Assembly: GCA_024138025.1 (NCBI GenBank)
Contig: JAMXBD010003390.1
Coordinates: 58,718 to 122,717, forward strand
Direction of reading: 5' to 3'
Origin: Combretum micranthum
Taxonomy: Eukaryota; Streptophyta; Magnoliopsida; Myrtales; Combretaceae
DNA: 64,000 bases
Positions 1 to 11,383 of the stretch are shown here, one piece after another (position 1 is the stretch's first letter; each line of letters starts with the position of its first letter). Made by a program: the position numbers and the translations under genes. The notes beneath the pieces are model-generated. The model did not search any database and was not told where the DNA came from. It saw nothing but the letters and a program-made list of their open reading frames with translations.

Positions 1-2164
1 TATATAATTCATATTTAAGCATGCTCAAGTGCCTTGTTGTCCAATTTGTTTTTCTTAAGTAAAACAATGTCGGTTTGAAGCTTTTCGGAAATTGTTTTTG
101 TGAATTTCTTTGAAACGAATACCTTGTTTTCTAAAAACGTTTTATGTTGGTTTTATTTATCTTTTCCCAAGTGACTTTTAAAAATAAAATTTCTACTTTC
201 TAAGTTATACTAATAATATTTTTGAAGTTTTTCTAGAAAATTTTTTTCTTCATTTCCTTGTGTAAATTCCCTTGTTTACTTGTTTTGCAAAAATCTTTAC
301 TTGATATTTCTCATTCTTTTTCTCATGTCTCTATTCGAAAACAATTACCCATGCATGAAAATTTGGTTTCCTTATAAAAACAAAGTGGAACATTTAAGGA
401 CTTTTTGTAGAAAAACTAATTTCTATAATCTTATTAACTTTTTCTTGTAACTTGAAAAGTGAAAATTTTATTCTTTTCAAACCATAAATTTTCTTTGCTT
501 ATTTGTTTGCAAAGGTCTTAAAAATTTCCTTAGTTCTCCATCTTATTTTCTTTCTTTATGAAAACAACCATTTTTGTCAACAAAATATTTTTTTTGGAAA
601 GCACAGTAGAGTAACAAAGATTTAACTAGCTTTTTAAGTAAAAATAGTTTCTAAATTCATAGTGAATTCTTTTTGTAATTCGAAAATGAGTTTATTTTTG
701 TTATCTTATATTTTCACATAAACTTATTCCTAAGTGACAAAAGCTTTCTTTTATTTCATTATCTTTAGAAAATAGAACTTTTGGACAACAATCTAAATGA
801 ACATGATTATGAGAATAATAATAAACAAAATAACATAAAGCATAAATAATAAAATCAAGTATTGGAGTCTTAGCTTTTTCAAGGCTCCCGGGACTAAGAA
901 ATAAACTAGTCCCATAATAAAATAAAATGAAAGAAGAAAAGCTTGTTTTGACTTGATGAGGACAAGTCTAAGACTAGAGACTAGTCTTATTTCAACAAGG
1001 AATAAATAAATAAATTGCAATGGAAAAATAAATAAATTGCTTTGCATGAAATAAATAAATTGCAAGTGAGCTTATATGCTCTAAAGAATATGTATATATA
1101 TGTATAGATGTATAAACAATAATAAATCAACATAAACATAAATGGATTGGCATGAACAAGAACAATACATGAACATAATGTAGTTTCCACAACTTGTAGT
1201 ATTTGGAAACTCACACTATGGTCATGTAAAGTTACATGACATGAAGAAGAAGAAGGAATTATAAATGGGTTACCTAAAGAAGACTTTGATGTGGTTATGT
1301 GGTTATGGGTTTTTGTTGTTGGTGGAAGTTGTTGTGGAATTATTTTGAGAGAGTTTTGAGATAGTAACTTGAGAGAACTTTGAGAGGAAAAATTGAGAGA
1401 GTTTTGGTATGAATTTGTGGGTAGTGAATGAGTGAAAGAAGTGAAAGAGGAGGGGGGTATTTATAGGAAAATGAGGAGGGATTTTTGTGTGATTAAAATA
1501 AAAGAAAATTAAAACAAATTGAGGGAGAGGGAGAGGGAATAGGCGCCGGCCACTTTGAGAGGAGAGAGGGAGTGATTTTATTTTTTTTTTTTGTTAAATA
1601 AAAGATGTAATAAGTAAGGTAGATGTGAAATAAAGTTATGGGAAAGGTAAAAAGTTAAGATAATAGGTTATGTAGAGTGTAAGAGTAGGTGTAAGAAAAA
1701 GTAGAGATAGAAGAATAGTGTAGAATAGTAATGAATAGTGTAATGTAAAGTAGATATGACAATTAAAGTACCGGTAGTAAGAAAATACGCGTATAATAGC
1801 TATATCTGTTATTTTTACTTACCGAAAAATTATGAAACTGATATTTTTGGAAAACTTATATTTTTACGAGTCTAACGGTATATTCGGAATATTTTTACTG
1901 TTCCGGGCTTCCGGACACGTTTTTCAAGAACTGTCCGATCGGGTTCGAAGGACACCGAATTTCGCGAAACTGAAACTTTTATAAAACCTATGGTTATTAC
2001 GACTATTTAGCTAATTATCCCAACTTCGTTTTTCCGGGCCAAAGAAAACGGCAATGCCGGATTTAGATTGATACGGTAAACTAGGGTTTTGTTGACCTTT
2101 AGGGTTTCGTTTGACTTTGTTAGGGTTTTATGCTAAACCGATTCTGAAAATTTAGGGGTTTACA
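1..2164 (-). mobile_element. 3' LTR of element 1 (partial)
   Basis: It matches 8302-10454 with scattered indels and substitutions. On the minus strand it begins TGTAAACCCCTAAATTTT at 2164 and runs off the window at 1. It keeps a TATA box (1459-1466, read on the minus strand), the GGCGCCGGCC motif (1542-1551), and stem-loops at 890-913, 950-968 and 970-988. Several short ORFs in it are spurious. Confidence 0.92.
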
Positions 2165-2181
2165 ACCTACCCCCCTTAAAG
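2165..2181 (-). other. Polypurine tract of element 1
   Basis: On the minus strand this is a purine run with AAGGGGGGTAGGT directly before the 3' LTR start. It is the expected primer for plus-strand DNA synthesis. The related element 2 has AAGGAGGGTAGGT at the same place (58603-58619). Confidence 0.8.
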
Positions 2182-3889
2182 AAAGTTTTGTCCTCAAAAC
2201 TTGGAAATTCCTACTTGTGGTTAAAACTTGGTTACTTGGGTTACGCGTCCTTTTTTCAAAATTTCTTCAATTGGTTTCCTCGTTCATCCTATGTACTCTT
2301 GTGGATGCATATCGTATTGGGTATATCTTCATAAGGAAAAAAATTCTCTTTTAAAACATTAACCTTTATCCTTATAACTTGATTCCTTAACCATTTGTTT
2401 AAACGGGGAATTGTTGTACATCTACAATATGTTTTCGTAATAATTAACTTCCTTCTCGTCTTGTGATTACCTTCTATCTTTGAACTCTCCTGATTCTTAT
2501 TTCGAGACTTTTATGGTTTTCTTTTCCGATTCACCTCATTTCGTCTATCTTGTGCCTTTATCATCTCATGTGATGCTCTTGATTGTTCTTCCAAGGTATC
2601 AAATGGTTCTCTTGTAGTATCAGGGGTCCAAAGTTCTTTATTAGTTCCTTTACGTTCTCATTCTTGCGTCCAGGGTTGTCATATCTTTTACTGACCTCTT
2701 TTGCTTTTAGCTCTTTTTCCTTTAGAGAGCGTTATATTGACTGATTTAAAACGAACTACCTTTGTGAGCTACTCAATGTATACCATCATCCTTGCCTTTC
2801 TTGCTATTTGTGAAAAAATTCCAGATCTTGAGAAGGTTAATTCTGTTTTCATCGAAGTTCATAAACCTTTTCGTCCTTTGGTGTTTTGATTCTTTTATCC
2901 ATATTTCATTTCTTCTAATGTCCCTTTGAACTTTGGTTTATCTGAGTTTTCTTTAAATATGTTATTGGTCCCAAATTATGAACCGTACTCATGATTCCTT
3001 CTTACTACTTCCTTGTCCTTAGGTTATGCCAACTCATCCTTTGGCTTCCTTTAATACAGTTTTTTCCTTTATTCCTTCTTTATCCTTCGTATCTTCTCAT
3101 CTAAGCTCTTTCGTGATTTTGATACGGTTGATCTTAATATCCTACTGACGTGGTTCCTCTTTAAACCTTGTTTGTGAGCTTCCAGGTTTGGCTCTTGACT
3201 TCTCTTCACTTTCCCATACTTAAGATTACACTCTTAGTTTGCTTCTTTCCTTCTTCATCATAAGCTGGTCGGTATGTTTCGTGATGGTATACTTCACTTT
3301 GTAAGGCCTTGATTCTTCTTGTTGTTGTTCTTCCAACTTCCTTATTAGGCCTTTTTTTTTTCCGTGTTTCGCTGAGTAAAAATTATATCCCAAAAATTCT
3401 TTCCAAAATTTATTGGAACTTATGGTTGTCTCCAAAGGTCAGTTCCTCTTCTCACTTTAGCTATTTAATTTTCTTTTATCATCTTGAAAGAATGTGTCTG
3501 TTTCTTTCTTTTGTTAGCAAATCCTTTGCCAAATATTTCCTTTTTGTTTTATAAGCTCTATGTTTTCCTTGTTTCTTCTTATTGGGATATTATTTGAGAG
3601 GTATACATTTTTTCAAGAGATTACTTATTTCCATTATTCCTTAGAGTCATGGGTGACTTCATGTTCTCACGTCTTTGCTGGAAGTTCGACCAATTTTCTT
3701 GGGTTTCATCATTCTTTCGTATTTTCTTAAACTAGGTTGATCGTTCGTCAATAATGTAATACTTTGAACTTCAAGAGAGTAAAACATTCTGATTTACTAA
3801 ACTTCTCATGTATACAAAAGGGGATTATCGTTCCTATTCATCCATATACAGAAAACTTTACATTCCCCTGTTACTATAAAGAAACAACA
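2182..3889 (-). other. 3' interior of element 1, no pol recognised
   Basis: This 1.7-kb stretch lies between the gag end and the polypurine tract, where pol would sit in a complete element. Only short frames are present. One minus-strand frame at 3226-3435 encodes a basic, Gln/Glu-rich 69-residue peptide that I do not recognise. No RT YxDD box, protease DTG triad or integrase zinc motif was seen. It is probably an untranslated region or a deletion remnant. Confidence 0.5.
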
Positions 3890-5215
3890 TCAATAAAAGA
3901 CGGTTGGAGATTGACTGGTTCCCGCATCGCTGTTATAGCCTCTAATATATTCCAGGGCAGTCAAATTTCCATTCTCTTTGTTTACTTCTTCACCTATCCA
4001 TCGTCCCTGCAAGTTGTATACTCGAATTCCCGAAGCAGTAGGTCCAGGTCTGCTTTCACTTCCACTTCCATTTCCTTTCTTCATTCTTATAGGAATAACT
4101 TCTTCTGATGATCTTGATAGAATGTTTCTTCCTTGTGGACAATTGTTGGCAAAATGTCCTTTCTGATTGCAAACATAGCAAGCATCTATCCCTTGTTTAG
4201 GGCTTTTGACATCTTATGGTTTGTATTTCCACAGAAGAAACACTTTCCAAATAGCTGGGGCACTTCTTCGGGTAGTGTGCTCCATTGCACTTCCAACACT
4301 TAATACCTCTTGGTGTGATCCTTTTATTGTCGCTCTTGATTTTCTTGGTAGAGGCATGAGATGGGGTTCTATGTAAAATTCCCTTTTGATGATTGGGTCT
4401 TCTTCCTCCTCTATTCTTTCTCTCCTTTTCCTTGCTCCTTCCACAATCCGAGCTCTTTCCACTAATTCTCGAAAATTTCTTATGTCAAATTCTTCCAACT
4501 TCATCCTTAGGTCTTCGTCCAATCCTCCTATAAAGACTTGCCTTTTCAATTCTTCACTGTACTTATAGGAGTCTGGTGCATATTGCAACAATCTACTGAA
4601 CTCAGTCTCATATTGCTCGATTGTTCTTCCTTTTTGTGCAATTTGTAAGAAGTCGCGCTATATCTCACTCTTAAACTTCCTGGAAAATAATTCTCCAAAA
4701 ACTCATGTCTAAACATTTCCCAAGTGATTGGAGTCATTAGATCTCTTTTCCTTGACTCCCACCATATCCTAGCGTTTAGACGAAGCATGAATGTTCCATA
4801 CTTGACTTGCAAATGGGGCGGAACTTCATATGCATCAAAAGACATCTCTATTTGAGATAACCAATCTTCTGCCTCCTCCGGCTTGTCATAAGCTCCTTCA
4901 AAGAAGCGGTTACTTTTGATGAAGTTAGGTAACATGCTCTTGTATGGTCTTGGCGGTGGAGATGGAGGTAGGGGTGCACTTTGGTTATGCATGTTCCTAT
5001 GCACAGATGCCTCTGTTGAAGCTTGTTGTGGTGGTGGGGTTGGTATAGCGGCTGTCGCTGATGCTGTTGCTGGTGTTGCCTCTGGTTCAGGTGCTTGGGC
5101 TGGCATATTTTGCCTAATTTCTTCTAATACGTGGGTTAGGTGTCCTAATGTGGCGTGTAAGTCCCTTTGAGGTGCGGCGGCTCCTTGTACAGCAGGTTGA
5201 TCGCTTCTATGTCTG
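3890..5215 (-). pseudogene. gag: Gag of element 1 (frameshifted)
   Basis: Gag would form the virus-like particle and bind element RNA in the cytoplasm. The minus-strand frame at 4546-5106 has an Ala/Pro/Gln-rich N-terminal part and then a retrotransposon gag capsid domain with the landmarks IWWESRKR and ENYFPGSLRVRY. A second frame (4214-4591) continues the capsid with YAPDSYKYSEELKRQVF. Three CX2CX4HX4C-type zinc knuckles follow: one at 4260-4298, a decayed one at about 4204-4243 whose last Cys is lost, and one at 4139-4180. The tail runs to a stop at 3890. At least three frameshifts (near 4660 and between the knuckles) break the reading. Open frame continues in phase upstream of 5106 to about 5215, so the true start is uncertain. 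It resembles the gag at 50177-51355. Confidence 0.85.
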
Positions 5216-5924
5216 GTTGGTTAGAGGCGCTTCGCTCCCTTCTTCGTCTACTCTATTTCGGCTGTTTTAAACTTTTCTAAGTCAAGTTTTATAAAGTTTT
5301 GATAGCTTAATTAAATTTTTACCGGAAATTGGTGGATATAACGGAAATTTAAATATGCATAGAAGCTAACAAATTTAAATCAAAACAATTTCTGAAATCA
5401 AACTTAGAGCATAATCATAGAAATAAAGTTCATACATAAAATCGGAAATAAGATAAATCATAAAAGAAAATCACACCGAAATACCAAACATTGTTCCGAA
5501 AATTAAAAGATAGACTGAGATCATGAATCTAGTCTATTACAAAATCTAAACTGGACTTCTAGGGATACGCTTCGTTTTTCCTTTTCTCCTTTCTTCATTC
5601 TTCGGGCGCGTCTCCCGGGTTGTTGCTGGATGATCCTGGGTTCAAATCCTCATGATTTGGTTGAAGTGTTTCCTCCTATTTCATGCCTCTTTCTTTCTTG
5701 TGTCGTGATGGGCAATTAGCTCCTCATGCATCATTGCTGGTGCTATTTCATCAAGGGTTTTCCAAGTGATTGTTCCTTCGGTCCCTATTGTTGTCTTCAT
5801 TAGCTGGAGCATTTTCTGTATCAATGTGGGGTCTTCATCTTGTCCTCCCGAACATGTCTTCCTTCTAGGTAGCGAATGATTCTTAACTCATCATTAGTCA
5901 AGGTTCCTCAACTCCACAGCAGCT
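5216..5924 (-). other. Leader of element 1, gag-proximal part
   Basis: This segment lies between the gag start and the leader ORF remnants. It is broken by stops on both strands, and a basic Arg/Glu-rich stretch near 5230-5260 may be the original gag N-terminus. The part at 5280-5560 is AT-rich and shows nothing recognisable. Confidence 0.4.
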
Positions 5925-6512
5925 TGGTTTCTTATTTCTTGCGCCGGTCTTTCTTCTTGATTTTCCTCGGAGTCCTCACCGGGTTCATCATCCAAACTGT
6001 CATTCGCTCCTGCATTAGGTTCATCTCTTATCATGTTCCATCTTCTCGCAATCGTAGGGTTCGTTTACTCCTAGTTGGATTCCTATGAAGGTAGGTGGAT
6101 CGGTGGACACTTCTATTGGGGGTCGTAGTATCCCCTGATATACTCCGTGCCAATGGAAAGTATCGTTGAGGTCGGCTCTCATCCATTCGAGGTGGTCCAT
6201 CAAATTCATCATGGGCATAAACAAATATCGGTCCGATCTTGGTCCGGGTCCGAAAATCCGGTAGGGTTCGTCCTCTTCTCTCTAAGAACGAAGGTTGCTT
6301 CCTTCAGCATTGGTCGGTGGTCTCCGATAGCAATGATTCGCTCCACACATATTATTACTTCAACTCGGTCATCCTTTTGCCTATGGGCAGTTGTGATAGT
6401 TCGTAACACTTCTTTCCACGGATTGCATCATTTCCCCTTTTCCAGATTTGGAACATTTTCTCGAAGGGTCTTAGGTTGTCCAGCTAGGCAAATTCTTCAC
6501 ATAAGACTCTAA
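5925..6512 (-). pseudogene. Accessory ORF remnants upstream of gag, element 1
   Basis: The minus strand carries overlapping protein-like frames at 6209-6409 (66 residues) and 6021-6224 (67 residues, with HLEWMRADLNDTFHWHGVYQ). An acidic stretch lies at about 5925-6030 (NDSLDDEPGEDSEENQEE). These frames read in the same direction as gag and lie between the primer site and gag. Base composition is richer in G+C than the flanks, which suggests former coding sequence. A 121-residue plus-strand frame at 6147-6512 overlaps and could be a shadow. I do not recognise the protein. Extra ORFs upstream of gag are known in Ogre elements, but no similarity to those was seen. Confidence 0.4.
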
Positions 6513-6726
6513 GTCTCATTCGGAAATTCTCGGGTGTTTCGAAGGATCCTTTTCAAAGTTCTTGGCTCGAAAGACGGGCCTTTCTATGGTAATCTATGTA
6601 AAAGAAAGATATTAGAGGACTACTTATTCGCTACCCATTTTTTTATCTAAGTTTTTCTTGCTTCTATCTAAGTCAATTCTTCTTAAGTCCATTTCTATAA
6701 TTATGATTCCTAGGTTCTTAAACCAT

Positions 6727-6738
6727 GCTCTGATACCA
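6727..6738 (-). other. Primer-binding site of element 1 (initiator Met tRNA)
   Basis: On the minus strand it reads TGGTATCAGAGC, the standard plant initiator-methionine tRNA primer site. It lies seven bases inside the 5' LTR and fixes the element orientation as minus. Confidence 0.93.
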
Positions 6739-7289
6739 ACTTAACTGTCACGCCCCAACGGGTACCCTAAACGTGACAGTCCGCCACACTCAATTAAAGC
6801 TTAAGTATGACAACCTTAGTCATTTCCAAAAGCTTTGTATTAAGTGTAAGGCTTACTTTCACATTTTAGAGGACCATACATGGATTAATGAAGCTTAAGG
6901 AGATAAAAAACATACTAAGAAAAGAAGAATCACAATAAGTAATTTTCATGGCATAAACTTTAGAAACTTAGGGACAACTCCCTAAATTACAAGTCTATTA
7001 ACATGCTATACTAAACTATACTTTATTAAAATTTCTAATATTCAAAAGGGATTACCTGCCCACATGGTCCACGTGGCCTTAGCCATAAGTACGGAAACTG
7101 CAAAAGGTAGCTATCGGGGTATAAGCTAATAGGCTTAGTGAGAACTATTTCCATAAATAACTTCTTGTAACTAGATTCAAACAGTTGGTTAATCACACAT
7201 ATGTAATGCATCAAACACGTGGGCAAACAATCATATAGCTTTCGGGAACTATATGTTGAATGGATTTACGCCCTCCATTCGGGGTTTGG

Positions 7290-7560
7290 TGATACTCAAA
7301 CAAGTAGTTTTAATAATAGAAAAATTTAAGCTTGCGAGCACACATCGCCAAGCATTCAATAAAAACTTTCATACTTGCGAGCACTCATCGCCAAGTATTC
7401 AATCAAAACTTTTATACTTGCGAGCACTCATCGCCAAGTATTCCGAACCTACTTGATTTGACCTTGCTTTCGGATCAACCGCCAAGCATATTCCATTAAG
7501 CCGCCAAGCAATCGCTTTCGGATCCTCCGCCAAGTGTTGCTTTCGACATGAGCCTACTAT
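7290..7560. repeat. Degenerate GCGAGCAC-TCGCCAAG tandem repeat in LTR
   Basis: Short repeats built on CTTGCGAGCACTCATCGCCAA recur about three times at 7330-7445, followed by further GCCAAGC variants to about 7535. The solo LTR at 41029-44658 holds a shorter version near 43930-44045, so this is a length-variable segment inside the LTR. Confidence 0.6.
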
Positions 7561-9185
7561 CCTTCTCACCCAAGGATAATAACCCAACCATGTAATGTGA
7601 CTCACTTCGTGGTATGCATGAGTTCATTAATTTATAAAGTCATAACATAATTATTTCAACTTTAGGGTGATCAAGGAATTTCACACAAATCAATATTATA
7701 CTAAAACAATCACTTAGAACCATTCGGGCTTCGATATTCTTAGAATTCTTTCAAGGAATTATTTTACATGCATATCGGTTTATCTTTTCCTAACTCTAGT
7801 GCAACTAATTTACAAGCACAACAAGTGTAGCATTTAATGGAAATAAACTCACGATGCCATTGTCGTCTATTCCTCTAAGCGGATGAGTCGTTCACACACT
7901 CCTCTTAATCGTAATAGTTCTCGGGGTGAAGAAATCCTTCCTCGGGGTCACCTAAACAAAGAAAATACCCATAATGAGTTTTTCTTGAAGATTTTCTTGA
8001 ATTTTGACAAACAATGTCAAAGAACGTCAAAGTTCGTATAGAAGAATGTTCCAACTTAAAATGGCCATAACTTGGTCATTTTAACTCGGAATCGCGCATA
8101 TAATATACCGATTTCTATCTACTCGAAAAGATCTACCCATTTCTAAAATTATTTCCCACAAAAAAGCCATATAGCTTCGAAAAACTGGTGACAAAATTCA
8201 CCACGGATTTTAAGTAAAAACAACTTTGGTTCAAGAAGTCAAATTTTGTTTGATAAATACTTAGTTATCTATATAGTTGAAAAATTCTCTTTTTATAACT
8301 ATATAATTCATATTTAAGCATGCTCAAGTGCCTTGTTGTCCAATTTGTTTTTCTTAAGTAAAACAATGTCGGTTTGAAGCTTTTCGGAAATTGTTTTTGT
8401 GAATTTCTTTGAAACGAATACCTTGTTTTCTAAAAACGTTTTATGTTGGTTTTATTTATCTTTTCCCAAGTGACTTTTAAAAATAAAATTTCTACTTTCT
8501 AAGTTATACTAATAATATTTTTGAAGTTTTCTAGAAAATATTCTTTTCTTCATTTCTTGTGTAAATTCCCTTGTTTACTTGTTTTGCAAAATCTTTACTT
8601 GATATTTCTCTTCTTTTTCTCATGTCTCTATTCCGAAAACAATTACCCATGCATGAAAATTTGGTTTCCTTATAAAAACAAAGTGGACATTTAAGGACTT
8701 TTTGTAGAAAAACTAATTTCTATAATCTTATTAACTTTTTCTTGTAACTTGAAAAGTGAAAATTTTATTCTTTTCAAACCATAAATTTTCTTTGCTTATT
8801 TGTTTGCAAAGGTCTTAAAAAATTTCCTTAGTTCTCCATCTTATTTTCTTTCTTTATGAAAACAACCATTTTTGTCAACAAAATTTTTTTTTTGAAAGCA
8901 CAGTAGAGTAACAAAGATTTAACTAGCTTTTTAAGTAAAAATAGTTTCTAAATTCATAGTGAATTCTTTTTGTAATTCGAAAATGAGTTTATTTTTGTTA
9001 TCTTATATTTTCACATAAACTTATTCCTAAGTGACAAAAGCTTTCTTTTATTTCATTATCTTTAGAAAATAGAACTTTTGGACAACAATCTAAATGAACA
9101 TGATTATGAGAATAATAATAAACAAAATAACATAAAGCATAAATAATAAATCAAGTATTGGAGTCTTAGCTTTTTCAAGGCTCCC

Positions 9186-9280
9186 GGGACTAAGAAATAA
9201 ACTAGTCCCATAAATAAAATGAAAGAAGAAAAGCTTGTTTTGACTTGATGAGGACAAGTCTAAGACTAGAGACTAGTCTT
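9186..9280 (-). promoter_or_regulatory. Stem-loop cluster in LTR leader, element 1
   Basis: Three perfect inverted repeats occur here: GGGACTA/TAGTCCC (9186-9209), GACTTG/CAAGTC (9242-9260) and AAGACTAG/CTAGTCTT (9262-9280). They lie downstream of the TATA box, hence in the predicted RNA. The last two stems are perfectly kept in other LTR families. Confidence 0.6.
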
Positions 9281-9743
9281 ATTTCAACAAGGAATAAATA
9301 AATAAATTGCAATGGAAAATAAATAAATTGCTTTGCATGAAATAAATAAATTGCAAGTGAGCTTATATGCTCTAAAGAATATGTGTATATATGTATAGAT
9401 ATAAACAATAATAAATCAACATAAACATAAATGGATTGGCATGAACAAGAACAATACATGAACATAATGTAGTTTCCACAACTTGTAGTATTTGGAAACT
9501 CACACTATGGTCATGTAAAGTTACATGACATGAGAAGAAGAAGGAATTATAAATGGGTTACCTAAAGAAGACTTTGATGTGGTTATGTGGTTATGGGTTT
9601 TTGTTGTTGGTGGAAGTGTTGTGGAATTATTTTGAGAGAGTTTTGAGATAGTAACTTGAGAGAACTTTGAGAGGAAAAATTGAGAGAGTTTTGGTATGAA
9701 TTTGTGGGTAGTGAATGAGTGAAAGAAGTGAAAGAGGAGGGGG

Positions 9744-9835
9744 TATTTATAGGAAAATGAGGAGGGATTTTTGTGTGATTAAAATAAAAGAAAATTAAAA
9801 CAAATTGAGGGAAGGAGAGGGAATAGGCGCCGGCC
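9744..9835 (-). promoter_or_regulatory. Core promoter of element 1 5' LTR
   Basis: On the minus strand a TATA box, TATAAATA (9744-9751), is preceded about 75 bp upstream by the GC-rich motif GGCCGGCGCC (9826-9835). The same pair at similar spacing occurs in most other LTRs here. Transcription would run leftward through the hairpins and the primer site. Confidence 0.75.
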
Positions 9836-10845
9836 ACTTTGAGAGGAGAGAGGGAGTGATTTATTTTTTTTTATTTTTGTTAAATAAAAGATGTAATAAG
9901 TAAGGTAGATGTGAAATAAAGTTATGGGAAAGGTAAAAAGTTAAGATAAGGTTATGTAGAGTGTAAGAGTAGGTGTAAGAAAAAGTAGAGATAAAGAATA
10001 GTGTAGAATAGTAATGAATAGTGTAATGTAAAGTAGATATGACAATTAAAGTACCGGTAGTAAGAAAATACGCGTATAATAGCTATATCTGTTATTTTTA
10101 CTTACCGAAAAATTATGAAACTGATATTTTTGGAAAACTTATATTTTTACGAGTCTAACGGTATATTCGGAATATTTTTACTGTTCCGGGCTTCTGGACA
10201 CGTTTTTCAAGAACTGCGTCCGATCGGGTTCGAAGGACACCCGAATTTCGCGAAACTGAAACTTTTATAAAACCTATGGTTATTACGAACTATTTTAGCT
10301 AATTATCCCAACTTCGTTTTTCCGGGCCAAAGAAAACGGCAATGCCGGATTTAGATTGATACGGTAAACTAGGGTTTTGTTGACCTTTAGGGTTTCGTTT
10401 GACTTTCTGTTAGGGTTTTATGCTAAACCGATTCTGAAAATTTAGGGGTTTACACCAATAGCCACTCTCCTATATGGACATCTCCCTTGGGTAGGGACCC
10501 GACCCACTGGGTCCGACTTTGAATTTTCAAGACCCATAACCGCCCCATGTAGGGGACGAGGCAAGTCCAACCTATGGACTTGCTAGGTCACGGGGCGAGT
10601 GGAGATAGTTCCAACCTGTCTCTTATTTTAAAAAAAAATAAAAAATTCTTAAATAAAAATAATTCATTTTAAACATTTAATATGTAAAATGGGTTTGAGA
10701 ATATACTACTCTATAGTCTGTACTGATTTAATACTGTCCAATAATTTATAAAAATAATTCCTTATTATGTTGAAATATTAGTAATATGATACCAGAGTAA
10801 CTTTAACAGAGTAGAGTTTACAAAAAAAAAAAAAAAAAAAAAGAA

Positions 10846-10897
10846 GTCTAACATAGTTTAGATGTGAAATTGTTCTCTTAAAAGAACTTTATATAAA
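10846..10897 (+). promoter_or_regulatory. snRNA-type promoter, copy 1 (degenerate)
   Basis: A degraded upstream sequence element, GTCTAACATAG (10846-10856), is followed after exactly 33 bases by TATATAAA (10890-10897). Copy 2 has the same spacing. No known snRNA follows. Confidence 0.4.
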
Positions 10898-11383
10898 GCA
10901 TTAGACATTGTGGCTTTGAATTGTATTTATCACATGTGTTATTGCCAACAATGCATTAAATATTGTGAATAGATAATTAAAGTTTTTTTATTTCCATGGA
11001 AAGTAGTTTAAACATTAATTATTATTTATTTTATTTAATCATTGTGATGGTGCATTTTGGATATTTCTTTCAAAGAAGCTCACAACGAATATAGAAAGAT
11101 AACTTAAAAGTAATTGTTGGAAAAAAAAATAGAAAAAAAAATTAAACATTAGACACCTGTCCACTTATAAAAAAAATTAAAAAACTTAAAACTTAAAATT
11201 ACATAAATTAAAATTTTAAAATATTGAGTTAGTCTAAGTATATACTACTCTTTAATCTATATTTTTATAATACTATTAAGGATGTGCAATTATTTATAGA
11301 CAAGCACATTCTAGTTAAGTTGAAATATAAGCAACATAGGATTAGAATAACACTTTAAAAGAGTAGTCTATAAAAGAAAAAAA

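Larger units (their letters stand above)
1..10454 (-). mobile_element. Element 1: gag-only Ty3/Gypsy LTR retrotransposon, left end outside window
   Basis: Positions 1-2164 recur almost unchanged at about 8302-10454, so they are two LTRs of one element. The element reads on the minus strand: the primer site lies just left of the 6746-10454 LTR and the polypurine tract lies just right of position 2164. The interior is about 4.6 kb and encodes a broken gag plus leader-ORF remnants. I found no protease, reverse transcriptase or integrase motif. The gag type and long LTRs fit a chromovirus such as Tekay/Del, but without pol the lineage is an inference. The very similar LTRs imply a fairly recent insertion. 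Confidence 0.9.
6746..10454 (-). mobile_element. 5' LTR of element 1
   Basis: The 3.7-kb LTR has termini TGTAAACCCC (at 10454, minus) and GGGGCGTGACA (at 6746). Right of it, CCAAT (10455-10459) is the presumed target duplication; its partner lies left of the window. Bases 6746-6752 and 6772-6778 form a TGTCACG/CGTGACA inverted repeat beside the primer site. The solo LTR at 41029-44658 belongs to the same family. ORFs within it are not conserved coding sequence. Confidence 0.93.

Noticed and set aside
793..1214. Overlapping minus ORFs of 90 and 75 residues
   Set aside because: They lie in the transcribed leader of the LTR, over the stem-loops, and are altered by indels in the second LTR copy (9202-9465).
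2182..3889. Hidden pol gene in element 1
   Set aside because: I looked for YxDD, DTG and HHCC-type motifs on the minus strand and found none; a profile search could still reveal very decayed traces.
4916..5170. 84-residue Gly/Ala-rich plus-strand ORF
   Set aside because: It is the antisense shadow of the gag N-terminal region on the minus strand.
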